The translations under genes and the position numbers were made by a program. Shown here piece by piece: positions 47,247 through 57,726 of a stretch of DNA of 64,000 bases. Every line of letters starts with the position of its first letter. Position 1 is the stretch's first letter. The notes beneath the pieces were generated by a model. The model did not search any database. It was given only the letters and a program-made list of their open reading frames with translations, and had not been told where the DNA came from. Origin of the DNA: RI-231 sp041394905. Its GTDB lineage: Bacteria; Acidobacteriota; Terriglobia; Bryobacterales; UBA6623. The stretch is from assembly GCA_041394905.1 (NCBI GenBank), contig JAWKHJ010000011.1:1-64000 (forward strand). Reading direction: 5' to 3'.

Positions 47247-48464
47247 GTTTCGCTCCTTCCCGTTCGCTCGAGACCGAGGACGCTGTGGACTGCCTCGGCG
47301 ATCATGCGCTCTTCGTCGGTGGGGATGACCCATACCTTCGCGCCGCCCGAGTCAGCGGAAATGACGGTCTCGTTCGCCGCATTGCGCGCCGGATCGAGCG
47401 CAATTCCAAGGAAGTCCAACCCGGCGCAGACGCGCTGGCGAATCACGGGAGCGTTCTGCCCGATGCCACCGGAGAACACAAGCGCATCCACCCCGCCCAA
47501 TGCCGCGGCGAATGCGCCAATCCACTTCTTGACCTGGTAGCAGAACAGGGCGACCGCTTCCGCGGCGCGCAAATCCGAGGCTTCGAGATGAAGCAAGTCG
47601 CGCATGTCGGAGCTCGTTTCCGATACGCCGAGCAGTCCTGACCGCGAATGGATCATTTCGTTGAAGCCTTCTGCGTCGAGGCCTTCCGTCCGCGCCAGAT
47701 AACCGGGCAATCCGGGGTCCAAATCGCCGGAACGCGCGCTCATGGGAATGCCGGCGGCCGGAGTGAATCCCATGCTGGTATCCACCGGCTTGCCCGCGCG
47801 CACCGCAGCCAGACTTGCGCCACTGCCCAGGTGGGCCAGGATGACGCAACCGCGAGCGGCCTGTGGACCTCCCAGCCGCGCCAATTCGCGCATTAGAAAT
47901 GCGTAGGAGAGCCCGTGGAAGCCGTAGCGGCGCACGCCCTGAGCCTCATACCGACGCGGAATCGCTAACAACTGCGCTACACGGGGCATTTCGCGATGAA
48001 ATGCCGTGTCAAAACACGCGACCTGGGGTACGCTACCCAAACGTTCGTCCAAAGCCCGGATCAGTCGGATTTCGGCGGGCAGGTGTTCGGGGTCGAATGG
48101 CTGCAAGCGCTCCAATTCGGCGAGCATTTCCGGCGTGATCCGTTCTGGCTCGCCGTAATTAGGCCCCCCATGCACGACGCGATGTCCCACGCCTTGCAGA
48201 CCTCGAGCCCGCCCTGTTGCTCGATGCAGTTCATCAGTACGTCGGCGGCGGCGGTGTGGTCTGCTGCCTCGGCCAGGCGCGTGACGCTAGCCGCCTCGCT
48301 TGCTCGGTTCACCCGGCCGGACAGCTTCCTTCGAACCAATGCGTTCGATTTGTCCCTCCAGCAGCGCCCTTGTGGGCCGCCTGACCGAACACGGCGAACT
48401 TGATGCTGGACGAGCCGCAGTTGATCGTCAGCACGCAGGGCCGATCTATACTTGGGGTCGTCAT
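47243..48464 (-). CDS. ackA: Acetate kinase (one frameshift near the N-terminus)
   Basis: AckA converts acetyl phosphate and ADP to acetate and ATP. The start at 48464 (MTTPSIDRPC) leads to the phosphate-binding VLTINCGSSSIKFAVFG. A frameshift at about 48190-48330 separates this from the intact 315 residues starting GHRVVHGGPNY. Further motifs are FDTAFHREMP, RRYGFHGLSY, ILAHLGSGASLAAV, DTSMGFTPAAGIPMSARSGD LDPG, FSGGIGQNAPVIR and PTDEERMIAEA. The total of about 407 residues matches the family. The stop overlaps the xfp start, so acetyl phosphate producer and consumer are translationally coupled. Confidence 0.92.
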
Positions 48465-48496
48465 CCGTGCGTGTTCGTCCGCAATCGACCTGCCAC

Positions 48497-50641
48497 TCAA
48501 TCCTTTCGGGTGAGCAGAATGGCGCTGGATCGGCCGTTGAGCCGAAATCGTTGCCCATCTTCGAGAACAGCTTCAGCGCCGGGCTCGCACAGATCTCCAG
48601 GCGAATCGCGGGAAGTATCGACAGCTAGCCGCCAGCTGGACCCGGGTGGCGGTGGCGGCAAGGCGTAGTCGACTGCTTCGGCGCCGGCATTGAACATCAA
48701 ATAGAGCCGGTTCGGGCCGTCCTCCTGGATGAGACAAGCGAGGCTCTTTTGCTTCGGATCATGCCAATCGGGCTCGTGCAGGTTCGGACCGAACCAATGC
48801 GCTTCCGCGTCGGTGTAGAAGGCTTCCTTACTCAGAACGGGATGCTTGCGGCGAAACGTGATCATCCCGCAGGTGAAGCGAAAGATATCAGCGTACTTCT
48901 TGAGATCGTGCCAGTCATACCAACTCGTCTCGTTGTCCTGGCAGTACGCATTGTTGTTACCGCCCTGAGTCCGGCAAAACTCATCGCCGCCGAGCATCAT
49001 CGGGACGCCGCGGGAGATCAACAGGGTCAGCGTGAAGTTCTTGATCTGCCGTCGGCGTAGCGCAAGGATGGCCGAGTCGTCCGTTGGTCCTTCAACGCCG
49101 TAGCTCTCGCTGAGATTGTTGGAAGAGCCATCGTGATTATTCTCCCCGTTGGCTTCGTTGTGCTTCTCGCGATAGCTTACGAGATCGTTGAGGGTGAAGC
49201 CGTCATGGCAGGTTACGAAGTTGACGCTGCATTCGGGACCCTTGCCCGAGTTGGCGTAGATGTCTTGGCTGCCACAGATGCGGCTGGCGAATGCGCCGAG
49301 GAGTCCGTCATCGCCGCGCCAGAAGCGGCGCACGTCATCCCTGTAGCGGCCGTTCCACTCCGCCCAGCGCCGCTCTGAGAAGCTGCCTACCTCGTATGCG
49401 CCCGCGGCGTCCCAAGCCTCGGCGATGATCTTCACGTCCCGCAGAATCGAGTCTTCAGCAATCTGTTCGAGGACGGGGGCATTGGCGAGCAGCTCACCGC
49501 TCGAGTCGCGATCGAGAACCGAAGCGAGATCGAACCGGAATCCGTCCACGTGCATCTCCGTGACCCAGGAGCGTAAAGAGGTCAGGATCAAATCACGGAC
49601 TACGGGGTGGTTGGCGTTGATCGTGTTGCCCGCGCCTGTGTAGTTCGCATAGTATCGACGGTCTTCCGCCAACGTGTAGAAAAGCGAGTTGTCGATCCCG
49701 CGGAACGAGAGCGTAGGACCTTTCTCGTTGCCTTCGGCCGTGTGATTGAAGACGACATCGAGAAACACCTCGATGCCGGCGGCGTGGAAAGCCCGCACCA
49801 TTTCCTTGAATTCGAGCTTTTGGTGACCCAAGGCCCCCGCGCTGCAGTACGAAGCTTTTGGCGCGCAGAACGAGACAGGGTCATAGCCCCAATAGTTTGT
49901 GAGCCGTTGTCCTGACAGCGGGTTCACGCCCTTTGGCTGGTTCTCGTTGAATTCCTGCACGGGCATCAGTTCGACGGCCGTCACACCGAGCTGCTTGAGG
50001 TAGGGGATTTTTTCGACTAGGCCGCGATAGGTCCCCGGATGCTCCACGCCGGAGCTCGAATGAATGGTGAAGCCCCTGACATGGGTCTCGTAGATGACCG
50101 TATCCGCCCAGGAGTGCCGAGGCGGCTGATCGCCGCGCCAGTCGTAGTGCTCGTGGCTGAACACGCATTTGGGCGCTGCCGCAGCATCATCGACAGTCGA
50201 AGGAACGTCGTCTCCAGCCCCAGACTTGTCGTATCCCAACGCGGGCTCGAAATCCCAATGCGGCGGCGTCGAGATGGCGGTGGCGAGCGGATCGAGCAGC
50301 AGCTTGTGGAAGTTGAAGCGATGCCCATCTTTGGGCTGGTAGGGGCCGTCCAGGCGATAGGCGTACAATTGGCCGGGCTCGATTCCGGCGACCCAGATGT
50401 GCCAAACGTCGCCGGTCTTGTTTTGGACCGGATCGAGATCGATCGTCCTCGACGGCGTCCCGTCTTCCGGGCGGTCGTACAACTCGAGGCGCACGCGGCT
50501 TGCGTGGCGGCTGAAGAGCGCGAAGTTTCCCCCGCCATCACGCTGATAGGTTCCGAGAGGCAGTACGGAGCCCGCGCGGACGGCGGTATGGTCGCAGACT
50601 TGGTCTACATAGGCGGGCAGGTCGTTCGCGGACGTTTTCAT
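48497..50641 (-). CDS. glgX: Glycogen debranching enzyme GlgX (isoamylase type)
   Basis: An intact GH13 enzyme of about 714 residues that hydrolyses alpha-1,6 branches left by phosphorylase. The start at 50641 (MKTSANDLPAYVDQVC) overlaps the glgP stop (TGATG). The CBM48 N-domain (FALFSRHASRVRLELYDRPE) precedes the barrel, VELMPVQEFNENQP, DVVFNHTAEGNEKGP, the nucleophile in DGFRFDLASVLDRD (about residue 370), the acid/base IIAEAWDAAGAYEVG, and FVTCHDGFTLNDLVSY. The order and length match GlgX. It works on the limit dextrin made by GlgP. Confidence 0.95.
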   Translation of the reverse strand: MKTSANDLPAYVDQVCDHTAVRAGSVLPLGTYQRDGGGNFALFSRHASRVRLELYDRPEDGTPSRTIDLDPVQNKTGDVWHIWVAGIEPGQLYAYRLDGPYQPKDGHRFNFHKLLLDPLATAISTPPHWDFEPALGYDKSGAGDDVPSTVDDAAAAPKCVFSHEHYDWRGDQPPRHSWADTVIYETHVRGFTIHSSSGVEHPGTYRGLVEKIPYLKQLGVTAVELMPVQEFNENQPKGVNPLSGQRLTNYWGYDPVSFCAPKASYCSAGALGHQKLEFKEMVRAFHAAGIEVFLDVVFNHTAEGNEKGPTLSFRGIDNSLFYTLAEDRRYYANYTGAGNTINANHPVVRDLILTSLRSWVTEMHVDGFRFDLASVLDRDSSGELLANAPVLEQIAEDSILRDVKIIAEAWDAAGAYEVGSFSERRWAEWNGRYRDDVRRFWRGDDGLLGAFASRICGSQDIYANSGKGPECSVNFVTCHDGFTLNDLVSYREKHNEANGENNHDGSSNNLSESYGVEGPTDDSAILALRRRQIKNFTLTLLISRGVPMMLGGDEFCRTQGGNNNAYCQDNETSWYDWHDLKKYADIFRFTCGMITFRRKHPVLSKEAFYTDAEAHWFGPNLHEPDWHDPKQKSLACLIQEDGPNRLYLMFNAGAEAVDYALPPPPPGSSWRLAVDTSRDSPGDLCEPGAEAVLEDGQRFRLNGRSSAILLTRKD

Positions 50642-53187
50642 CAGCGCTCCCACCGGATGAGCGGAGTCAAAAGAGGGTTCGTCTCACCGGCGAAGCAGGG
50701 TACGGCGCGAGCCGTGTAATCGGCATAAGGCCGAGTCGCAGGCGCCTGCCCGCTATAGACCTCCATGTTCGCGGCATTCTCGAGCGGCCGAAATCGCGTC
50801 ATGGCGTGAATTTCTGGCGGGCCGCCTTCGAGGCCGTCCGCGTAGAGCTCGATCCGAATGGCGTCCGGCGGAATGCCGTTGAGATGCACCTGAGCTTCGA
50901 AGTAGTGCGCGTCGCCGCGGGTTTGGACCTTGACCGCACCGAACCGCAGGTTGTGCCATTCCTGTTCCAGAGCACGACGCCAAGTGACGATCTGCTTTGC
51001 GAGCGCGCCCTTGTCGGCGGCCCGCGCCGCGTACTCCGACGCAGCGGGTAAATAATGCTGTTGCGTGTAGTCGCGCACAGTGCGGTCGGCGCAGAACTGT
51101 GGCGTCAACTGCGCCATGCTTTCCCGCATCCTCGCCACCCAGGCTGTAGGAATGCCGTGTCCATCGCGTGCGTAGAACTCCGGGATCACCTCATTCTCGA
51201 GCAGGTTATAGAGCTCCTCAGCCTCGGCGGCGTCCCAGGCTGGGTCATCGCCATGTTCCTGACCGTCGCCCAGCGCCCAACCCACTTGTGGCGAATAGGC
51301 TTCCGCCCACCAGCCGTCGAGCTCGGAAAGGTTCACACCGCCATTGACCAGAACCTTCATGCCGCTGGTTCCGCTGGCTTCCCAGGGCCGACGTGGCGTA
51401 TTGATCCAGACGTCGACTCCTTGCACAAGCCGCTCGGTCAACAGCATGTCGTAATCGCTCAAGAAGACCGCATGCGCACGCACTTCGGGCTGCCGAATGA
51501 ACTGCACCCACTCTTGGATCATCGCCTGCCCCGCGTGATCCTGCGGGTGCGCTTTGCCGGCAATGAAGAGTTGGACCGGTCTCGCTGGGTTGGTCAACAG
51601 ACGGATCAGCCGTTGAGGGTCGTGCAACAAAAGGTTCGGCCTCTTGTAGGTCGCGAAGCGGCGCGCGAAGCCAAGCGTAAGGGCATTGGGATTGAAGAGC
51701 AGCTTTGCGCGATCGACCTCGTCTGGGTTTGCACCGGAGGCAGCCAGCGTGAATGCCAGGCGCTTGCGGGCGAATTGCACGAGGGAGTCGCTAGCGGCGG
51801 TGCGAAGACACCACAAATCGTCGTCGCTGACCCGGCGAATCTCCTGCTCCAAGGCGTTTGCTGTTCCCAGCCAGCGATCCTGTCCACAGCTTTCGGTCCA
51901 AAGGGCGTCTGCCGGCGCCGAGTCCCAGGAAGGCATGTGCACTCCATTGGTCACATGTCCGATCGGGACTTCTCGTTCGGGCCAGCGGGGGAATAGTGGC
52001 GCAAACAGACGTCGGCTCACTTGACCATGCAATCGGCTCACTCCGTTGATTGAGCCGCTACCGCGGATGGCCAAGTAGGCCATGTTGAAGTCTTCCGAAT
52101 CGTCGCCGGCGTCTTTACGCCCAAGGGACAGAAGGTCGTGAAGTGGAATACCGAGTCGCTGCTCGGCGTAACGTCGCAAGTACTGCTCGATGAGGTAGGG
52201 TTTGAATCGGTCGAACCCTGCCGATACGGCGGTGTGCGTCGTGAACAGATTGCCTGCTCTGGTGGCCGCCAAAGCGACGTCGAACGGCTGGCCGGTCTCT
52301 TCCATGAAGCTACGGGCGCGTTCCAGAACGGCGAACGCCGCGTGCCCCTCGTTCAGATGACAGACTTCTGGCTGAAGTCCAATCGAGCGGAGTAACCGCC
52401 AGCCGCCGATCCCCAGGACCAGCTCCTGCTCGAGGCGCAATTCCGGTCCGCCCCCGTAGAGCTCGCTGGTGTTTCCGCGATGCGTTGGAAAGTTCGCCGC
52501 GTCGTTACTATCGAGCAGGTAGAGCTTTACCCGGCCTACTTGGACTTGCCAAGCCCGCAGCCAGAGCGAGTAGCCGGGAAGGGCGACTTCGAGCCGAAGC
52601 CATTCTCCATTGGGCTCGCGCAGAGGAGTGATGGGTAGCTGACCAGGATCGTTGTAGGGATACAGAGCTTGCTGCGCTCCGTCCTTGTCGATCACCTGGC
52701 GGAAGTAGCCTTGCTGGTAGAGCAGCCCCACTCCGACAACCGGCAGGCCCAGATCGCTCGCCGCCTTGAGCTGATCACCGGCTACGTTTCCCAGCCCGCC
52801 CGAATAGATCGGAAGAGCTTCGCTGAGCATGAACTCCATGCTGAAGTAAGCCACGCAGCTCAGCTGGTCGTGGGGAGTTTGGCGACCATACCAAGATGGC
52901 GCGGTGCGTTTGTTTTGGTTGGCTTCGAGTTGATCGTCCACCTTCCGGCGGAACTCCGGATCTGCCATGGAGCGTTCGATCCGCTCCCGCGACACTGTTT
53001 GGAGTACGACCCAAGGATTGTGCGTGAGGTCCCACAGCTCGGGATCCAGATGAGCCCATATTTCGTCGGCGCCGTGATTCCACGACCAGTGAACGTCCAG
53101 GGCAAGCTCGGCAAGCGAATCGAAGCCCTCAATCTCCGTGGGTAAGAGTTGGTAGAGGGGATGGCTGGTTCGGCAATACTCGCTCAT
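50641..53187 (-). CDS. glgP: Alpha-glucan (glycogen) phosphorylase, MalP/GlgP type
   Basis: An intact 848-residue GT35 enzyme releasing glucose-1-phosphate from alpha-1,4-glucan. The N-terminal DUF3417-like region (SLAELALDVHWSWNHGADEI) marks the archaeal/bacterial short type. It is followed by VAYFSMEFMLSEALPIYSGG LG, HLNEGHAAFAVLERA and FARRFATYKRPNLLL. The pyridoxal phosphate lysine is in EASGTSGMKVLVNGGVNLSE (about K611). It is the first gene of a minus-strand unit with glgX, ackA, xfp, the H+-ATPase and sulP. The 188-base gap upstream should hold the promoter. Confidence 0.95.
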   Translation of the reverse strand: MSEYCRTSHPLYQLLPTEIEGFDSLAELALDVHWSWNHGADEIWAHLDPELWDLTHNPWVVLQTVSRERIERSMADPEFRRKVDDQLEANQNKRTAPSWYGRQTPHDQLSCVAYFSMEFMLSEALPIYSGGLGNVAGDQLKAASDLGLPVVGVGLLYQQGYFRQVIDKDGAQQALYPYNDPGQLPITPLREPNGEWLRLEVALPGYSLWLRAWQVQVGRVKLYLLDSNDAANFPTHRGNTSELYGGGPELRLEQELVLGIGGWRLLRSIGLQPEVCHLNEGHAAFAVLERARSFMEETGQPFDVALAATRAGNLFTTHTAVSAGFDRFKPYLIEQYLRRYAEQRLGIPLHDLLSLGRKDAGDDSEDFNMAYLAIRGSGSINGVSRLHGQVSRRLFAPLFPRWPEREVPIGHVTNGVHMPSWDSAPADALWTESCGQDRWLGTANALEQEIRRVSDDDLWCLRTAASDSLVQFARKRLAFTLAASGANPDEVDRAKLLFNPNALTLGFARRFATYKRPNLLLHDPQRLIRLLTNPARPVQLFIAGKAHPQDHAGQAMIQEWVQFIRQPEVRAHAVFLSDYDMLLTERLVQGVDVWINTPRRPWEASGTSGMKVLVNGGVNLSELDGWWAEAYSPQVGWALGDGQEHGDDPAWDAAEAEELYNLLENEVIPEFYARDGHGIPTAWVARMRESMAQLTPQFCADRTVRDYTQQHYLPAASEYAARAADKGALAKQIVTWRRALEQEWHNLRFGAVKVQTRGDAHYFEAQVHLNGIPPDAIRIELYADGLEGGPPEIHAMTRFRPLENAANMEVYSGQAPATRPYADYTARAVPCFAGETNPLLTPLIRWER

Positions 53188-53375
53188 GAGTCGTCAGCTG
53201 GGAGCCGCGTCCTTCTGCGTAGCCGCCTCGAAGGAGAGCCAGGCGTCTCGGTGCACACTGTATTTTTATCGTGGCAGGCCGACGGCGGGAGGCGTCCCCG
53301 TAGTTTTCCGAGGGACGCTTCGCGTTCCTCCCTTGACAAGGCGCCGTGCCGACAAAAAGGTTCAGGCGGATTCGC

Positions 53376-56136
53376 CTACTCGATGTCTTTCAGTAGCACG
53401 ATGTCGCTGTCGAAGATGTCGCGCTGGGTATAGAGGAGCGTTCGGCCGTCGGGTGAGAGCGCCAAGCCTCCCGGGCCTTCGGGGATCGCACCGATTGTTG
53501 CTGTTTTGCTCGTCTGGCGGGACGACAAGTCCAGGAACTGAATCCAGTCGGGCTCCGTGCGCGTGTCGACGAAAAAGATCCCGCCGTCGGCGAGCGTCCA
53601 GAAGCGAGTGGCGCCGGCGCTGCCTGCTTCGGGAAGGGCGGTCGCTTCTCCGGTCTCCAGATCGAGTCGAAAAAGCGTGGCGTCGCCGCGGGGTCGCGAA
53701 TAGTAGAGGTAACGGCCGTCGGGGGATTCCTGAGTCTCCCACCCTCTTATGTCGTTTACCGCGACGCTCCCCCGTACCGTCGGGGTGCATCTTGTAGAGG
53801 TAGCGGCCTCCGTCACGGATCGAGCAGTAGTAGATCCACTTGCCGTCGTGCGACCAGGAGGGTAGAACGTTGCGGTAATCGTCGGTCAGTTGGCGCACCC
53901 TGCCTCCATCCGCCAGGGACCGACCAGATCTGCGTGATCCCATCCGCGACGTTCCATCGAAGACGATCGTTCGGCCGTCAGGAGACCATCGCACAGAGCG
54001 TTCCGGCAGCGCCGCGGCCGAATCGCACTAGGTTTCGCGCGTTCCTGCCGTCCCGGTCGCACACCGTCAGGCTCGCCTAGACGATTAGAGGAGAAGACAA
54101 TCTGGTCGCCGCTCGGCGAGAATTGCGAGGAGACTTGCACGACGGAGGACGAGATCCGCTTTGAGGGACCGCGCGCCATGCCCCGCCCGAGCCGACGTCG
54201 ACAGACCAGATGTTCACGTTCGTGTTGTTTCGGTTGCGGCTAGAAGCATCGCGCACGGCCAACGTCGAGAGCGCCCGCGCCGGGAACTCGAATGTCGGTG
54301 GTTGAGCCGCCGCCGAGGCTGAGCCTTTGCAAAAGCGGCGGGCCCTTCCGAAGGATGAGAACCCGTTCCGGTCGCGCTCCAGGCAAAGTTGAGCGCGCTT
54401 TCGGTGTAGACCGTCGGCTGGCCGCCTGCGATGGACGCGACGTGGATTGCCATTCTTCATCCGGGCCGATGCCGACGTAGGCCAAGCGTTGGCCGCTGGG
54501 ATCGAACTTTGATAGCCGTCACCGATTTTTCCAGGGGCGGGCTGTCGTCGGTCTGGACTGGTCGGCCGGCAGCAACACAATGGCGCTCATTGTCGCTGAC
54601 GGCGAGCAGGTCATCGTTCGGGCTCAATCGAGGTTGGACCGCAAACGATTCGCCTGCATTGCGGCGAGCCGCAGTTCTGGGCCGCCCAGAGCAGGGACGG
54701 TGACGACGACGGCGTGGGAGCTCGGCGAGTCGGCCGCGTAGCAAGGAGAGCGATCTTCGTACCGTCGGGGACCAAACGGGGTTGCGCTCAATGTCGGGCG
54801 TGGAGGTGAGCTGCATGGGTTCGTAGGAGCCCAGGAGCTGAACGTAGATGTCGGTCATTCCGAGTTCGCCGCGGTCCCAGGCGTAAGCGATGCGGGTACC
54901 GTCGGGCGAGATGGCCGGCTCGGTTTCAAAACCCGGCAGCGAGGTGAAGTGTTCCACCGTAAGCGGAGCCTCTGAGGGCGCACCGTAGCCCGTCGGGGTT
55001 CTCAGCTCCCAAAAGACAAACAGCAAAAGAGCTGCAACCGCCGCCGCCAAAGCGAGCGCGGGTCCGGCCCGACGGAAGAACGGGCGAGGAAGGGCGGGAC
55101 GCTCCGCCGTGAGCTCCCGCGTGCGAAGCTGGTCATGGATCTCATCGAGCCGGTCTCGGAGCTGGCCAGCGTCTTGGTATCGCTCCGCTCGATTCTTCCG
55201 TAGGCAGCGCGAGACCGTCTCCGCCAGGGCGAGGGGAATGTCAGACCGAAGCTCGGAAAGCGGGCGCGGCTCCACCGCCCGGATCGCTGCCAGTGTTTCG
55301 CGCGCGGCGGGGCGATCGAAGGGCGACCGGCCCGCCAACATCTCGTACAGAACGGCTCCCAGCGCCCATATGTCGCTGCGGCCATCTACCTCGCCCCCTT
55401 CAATCTGCTCGGGCGACATGTAGGCGATGGTCCCTATCGTCATGCCCGAATCGGTCAAGGTCTCGCCATGCTGCAGCCGCGCGACGCCGAAGTCCATGAC
55501 CTTCACCACGCCTGCTTCGACCAGCATGAGGTTGCCCGGCTTGACGTCGCGGTGTACGACGCCCTTGAGGTGTGCAGCCCGAAGGCCGCGCGCCGCCTGT
55601 CGCGCGACGTCGACGGCTTCGACGATGCGCAATGGTCCGCTCTCAAGCTTCTGCGCCAACGTCTTCCCTTGCAGCAGGGCCATCACGATGAAGTTGTGAC
55701 CATCGACTTGCTCGAAGTCGTACGTCGTGCAGATGTTGGGATGGTCGAGCGCCGCGGACGCCTTCGCCTCGCGAACGAAGCGCGCGAAGGCCTGTTCGGT
55801 CCGCAGCAATTGCGGCGTCAGGAACTTCAGGGCGACGGTGCGGTCGAGCTTCGTGTCGCGAGCCCCGTAGACCGTCGACATCCCGCCTTCGCCGATCTTT
55901 TCGCCAATGCGGTAGCGGCCCAGCGATCTGCCGGAAAAGTCCTCGCGCCGCGAAGTTTGCGGCGGGCGGCTGACGACAACATCGTCGCCGTCGGCTTCGA
56001 GCAGAGACAAGACCTGGCGGCGCAACTCGTCGTCCTGCCCACACTCGCGGTCGAGATAGGAGGCGCGCGCTTCTCCCTCCAGATCCGCCGCTTCGGCGAA
56101 GATCGCGCCGATGCGTCTATAGCTCTCTGGCGTCAC
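53376..56136 (-). CDS. Membrane Ser/Thr protein kinase with TolB-like WD40 propeller (frameshifted C-terminal half)
   Basis: The GTG start at 56136 overlaps the sigma-factor stop. A cytoplasmic Hanks-type kinase fills about residues 70-350: glycine loop GEKIGEGGMSTVYGA, VALKFL, catalytic loop HRDVKPGNLM, MDFGVARL, YMSPEQIEGG. One membrane helix follows (GPALALAAAVAALLLFVFWE). The periplasmic propeller begins PAISPDGTRIAYAWDRGELG and continues in shifted frames (SPDGRYLYYSRPRGDATLFR, LSPDGRTLLYTQRD) to the stop at 53376. At least four indels lie between 54.75 and 53.8 kb. This ECF-kinase-propeller arrangement is characteristic of Acidobacteriota. Confidence 0.85.
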
Positions 56137-56675
56137 GATGGATTTGTGTTGAGGCGCTGTTTAAGCCAAGCGCGGCAGATCCGCCATTCCCGGCGAAGAG
56201 TCCGCTCGGAGATCTCCAGCACTTCGGCCATTTGAGCTTCGGTGAGGCCTCCAAAGAAGCGCATCTCCACGATTTTCGCATGGCGCTCGTCGAGGGCCGC
56301 CAGCTCTACGAGGGCCTCGTCGACCGCCAGTACATCGACGTCGCGTTCATTCGAGAGGACGCCTTCCTCGAGGGGGATGTGGGGCAGGCCGCCACCGCGC
56401 TTTTGCGACTGGCGTTTGCGGGCCTCATCGACCAGGATGCGGCGCATGGCGATGGCGCCGAGCGAGAGAAACTGGCTGTCGCTCTTCCAGTTCGCACCCT
56501 GGTCGTACAGCTTCAAATATGCTTCGTGGACGAGGGCGGTGGGCTGGAGCGTGCCCCCTGGGCTCTCCCTGGCCATCGAGCGGCGGGCGACTTCCCGAAG
56601 CTCGTCGTAGAGCGACTGAAAAGAAGGTCCGCGGCCTTCATCTCGGGCTTGACCGCCCTCAGCAGGAACCCCCAT
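56133..56675 (-). CDS. ECF-family RNA polymerase sigma factor
   Basis: A 180-residue protein; the start MGVPAEGGQA at 56675 is preferred over longer upstream starts. Region 2 is ELREVARRSMARESPGGTLQ, PTALVHEAYLKLYDQ and FLSLGAIAMRRILVDEARKR. Region 4 is RHAKIVEMRFFGGLTEAQMA and ISERTLRREWRICRAWLKQR. It belongs to the ECF type usually linked with Ser/Thr kinases, and the kinase gene here overlaps its stop (GTGA). No anti-sigma factor is seen. Phosphorylation control by the coupled kinase is inferred. Confidence 0.9.
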   Translation of the reverse strand: MGVPAEGGQARDEGRGPSFQSLYDELREVARRSMARESPGGTLQPTALVHEAYLKLYDQGANWKSDSQFLSLGAIAMRRILVDEARKRQSQKRGGGLPHIPLEEGVLSNERDVDVLAVDEALVELAALDERHAKIVEMRFFGGLTEAQMAEVLEISERTLRREWRICRAWLKQRLNTNPS

Positions 56676-56886
56676 CTCCAAATCTCTCCCGGAGCGTAGC
56701 ACGCGCTCAAACGGTTGTCTGTAAGGCGAACGACGGGTGCGCGTCGGTCTGCTTGGAAAAAGATTTGCGAGACGTGGCCGGATCCGAGGACCGATTGCGC
56801 GTACTAACCAAGCCCGCAACGCTCGAGAGCGATCGAGACGGGACCGCCGCGCTGCGGCATTACCACCATTGGAGAGTTATCGAATC

Positions 56887-57612
56887 ATGAACGATCATCG
56901 AAGTCTACTGAAGCCTTCAGCCCGCTCGCTCACGCTCTACGCGGCGATGGCGCTGCTGTTGGGCCTGGCGGCGCCCACCGCGCAGGCCGCCTCCTGTCCG
57001 CTCAAGCCAACCTGCGTCGCCAAGGGCAAAGACAGCTGCTGGGAGACGGACACGGTCCCGAGCATCCGCGTCGTGTCTAAGACGGTGGGAAAGGGCGCGC
57101 TGCCGCGATTCTCAATCTCGTGGGACAACGGAACCGAGTATGACGTGAAGGTGGAGAGGATTTGGGAATCGGATTTCGAGGGCAAAGAGCTCGTTCGCTC
57201 TTCGGCTCCGTTCGCCTCCCTCGACTGGACCGCAGTTTTCGACGAACATAATTGCGAGTTCAAACTAACGACGAGAGACGACCCTTTCAACGAGTTCCCC
57301 GTCTGGGTTCAGATCGACCCGAACTATCCGGCTGAGACGCTGCGGATGGACATCATCGTTTCGGGCTACCAGTGGGTCGGTACGACCTCGGACCTGAACC
57401 TGGAGCTCTCCGTGCGCGGCGCTCCCGGCGCCAAGATGGAGATGGAAGGCTTGACGACCGTCCTGCTGGGAAACCTGCGGGCGGAGTTCTTGGACACGGC
57501 AATCTCGCGGCCCGGGTCGAAGATCGTCCCCGTGACGATCGACGCGGACGGGAACACGATCCACATCAAATATGCGCACTTCGGCGGCACGCTGTTCCAC
57601 GACGCGCCGTAG
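56887..57612 (+). CDS. Uncharacterised secreted protein (241 residues)
   Basis: Start at 56887, MNDHRSLLKPSARSLTLYAA, with a clear signal peptide ending near TAQAASC. The mature part has four early cysteines (CPLKPTC, CW, and later CEF) and alternating beta-strand patterns (FSISWDNGTEYDVKVERIWE, LNLELSVRGAPGAKMEMEGL). No domain is recognised. It is divergent from the sigma/kinase pair with a 211-base shared upstream region, so it could be a target of that sigma factor; this is context only. Confidence 0.7.
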   Translation: MNDHRSLLKPSARSLTLYAAMALLLGLAAPTAQAASCPLKPTCVAKGKDSCWETDTVPSIRVVSKTVGKGALPRFSISWDNGTEYDVKVERIWESDFEGKELVRSSAPFASLDWTAVFDEHNCEFKLTTRDDPFNEFPVWVQIDPNYPAETLRMDIIVSGYQWVGTTSDLNLELSVRGAPGAKMEMEGLTTVLLGNLRAEFLDTAISRPGSKIVPVTIDADGNTIHIKYAHFGGTLFHDAP

Positions 57613-57726
57613 TAGCCCAGCGCTTCCTGGACGGGTAGCGTGGCAACAACCGTTGGTCTTCAACGGTTGTTGGATCAGATCGCCCGGGGATGAAACGGGA
57701 TGGGGGGTGAAATTGTCACCTCCCAT

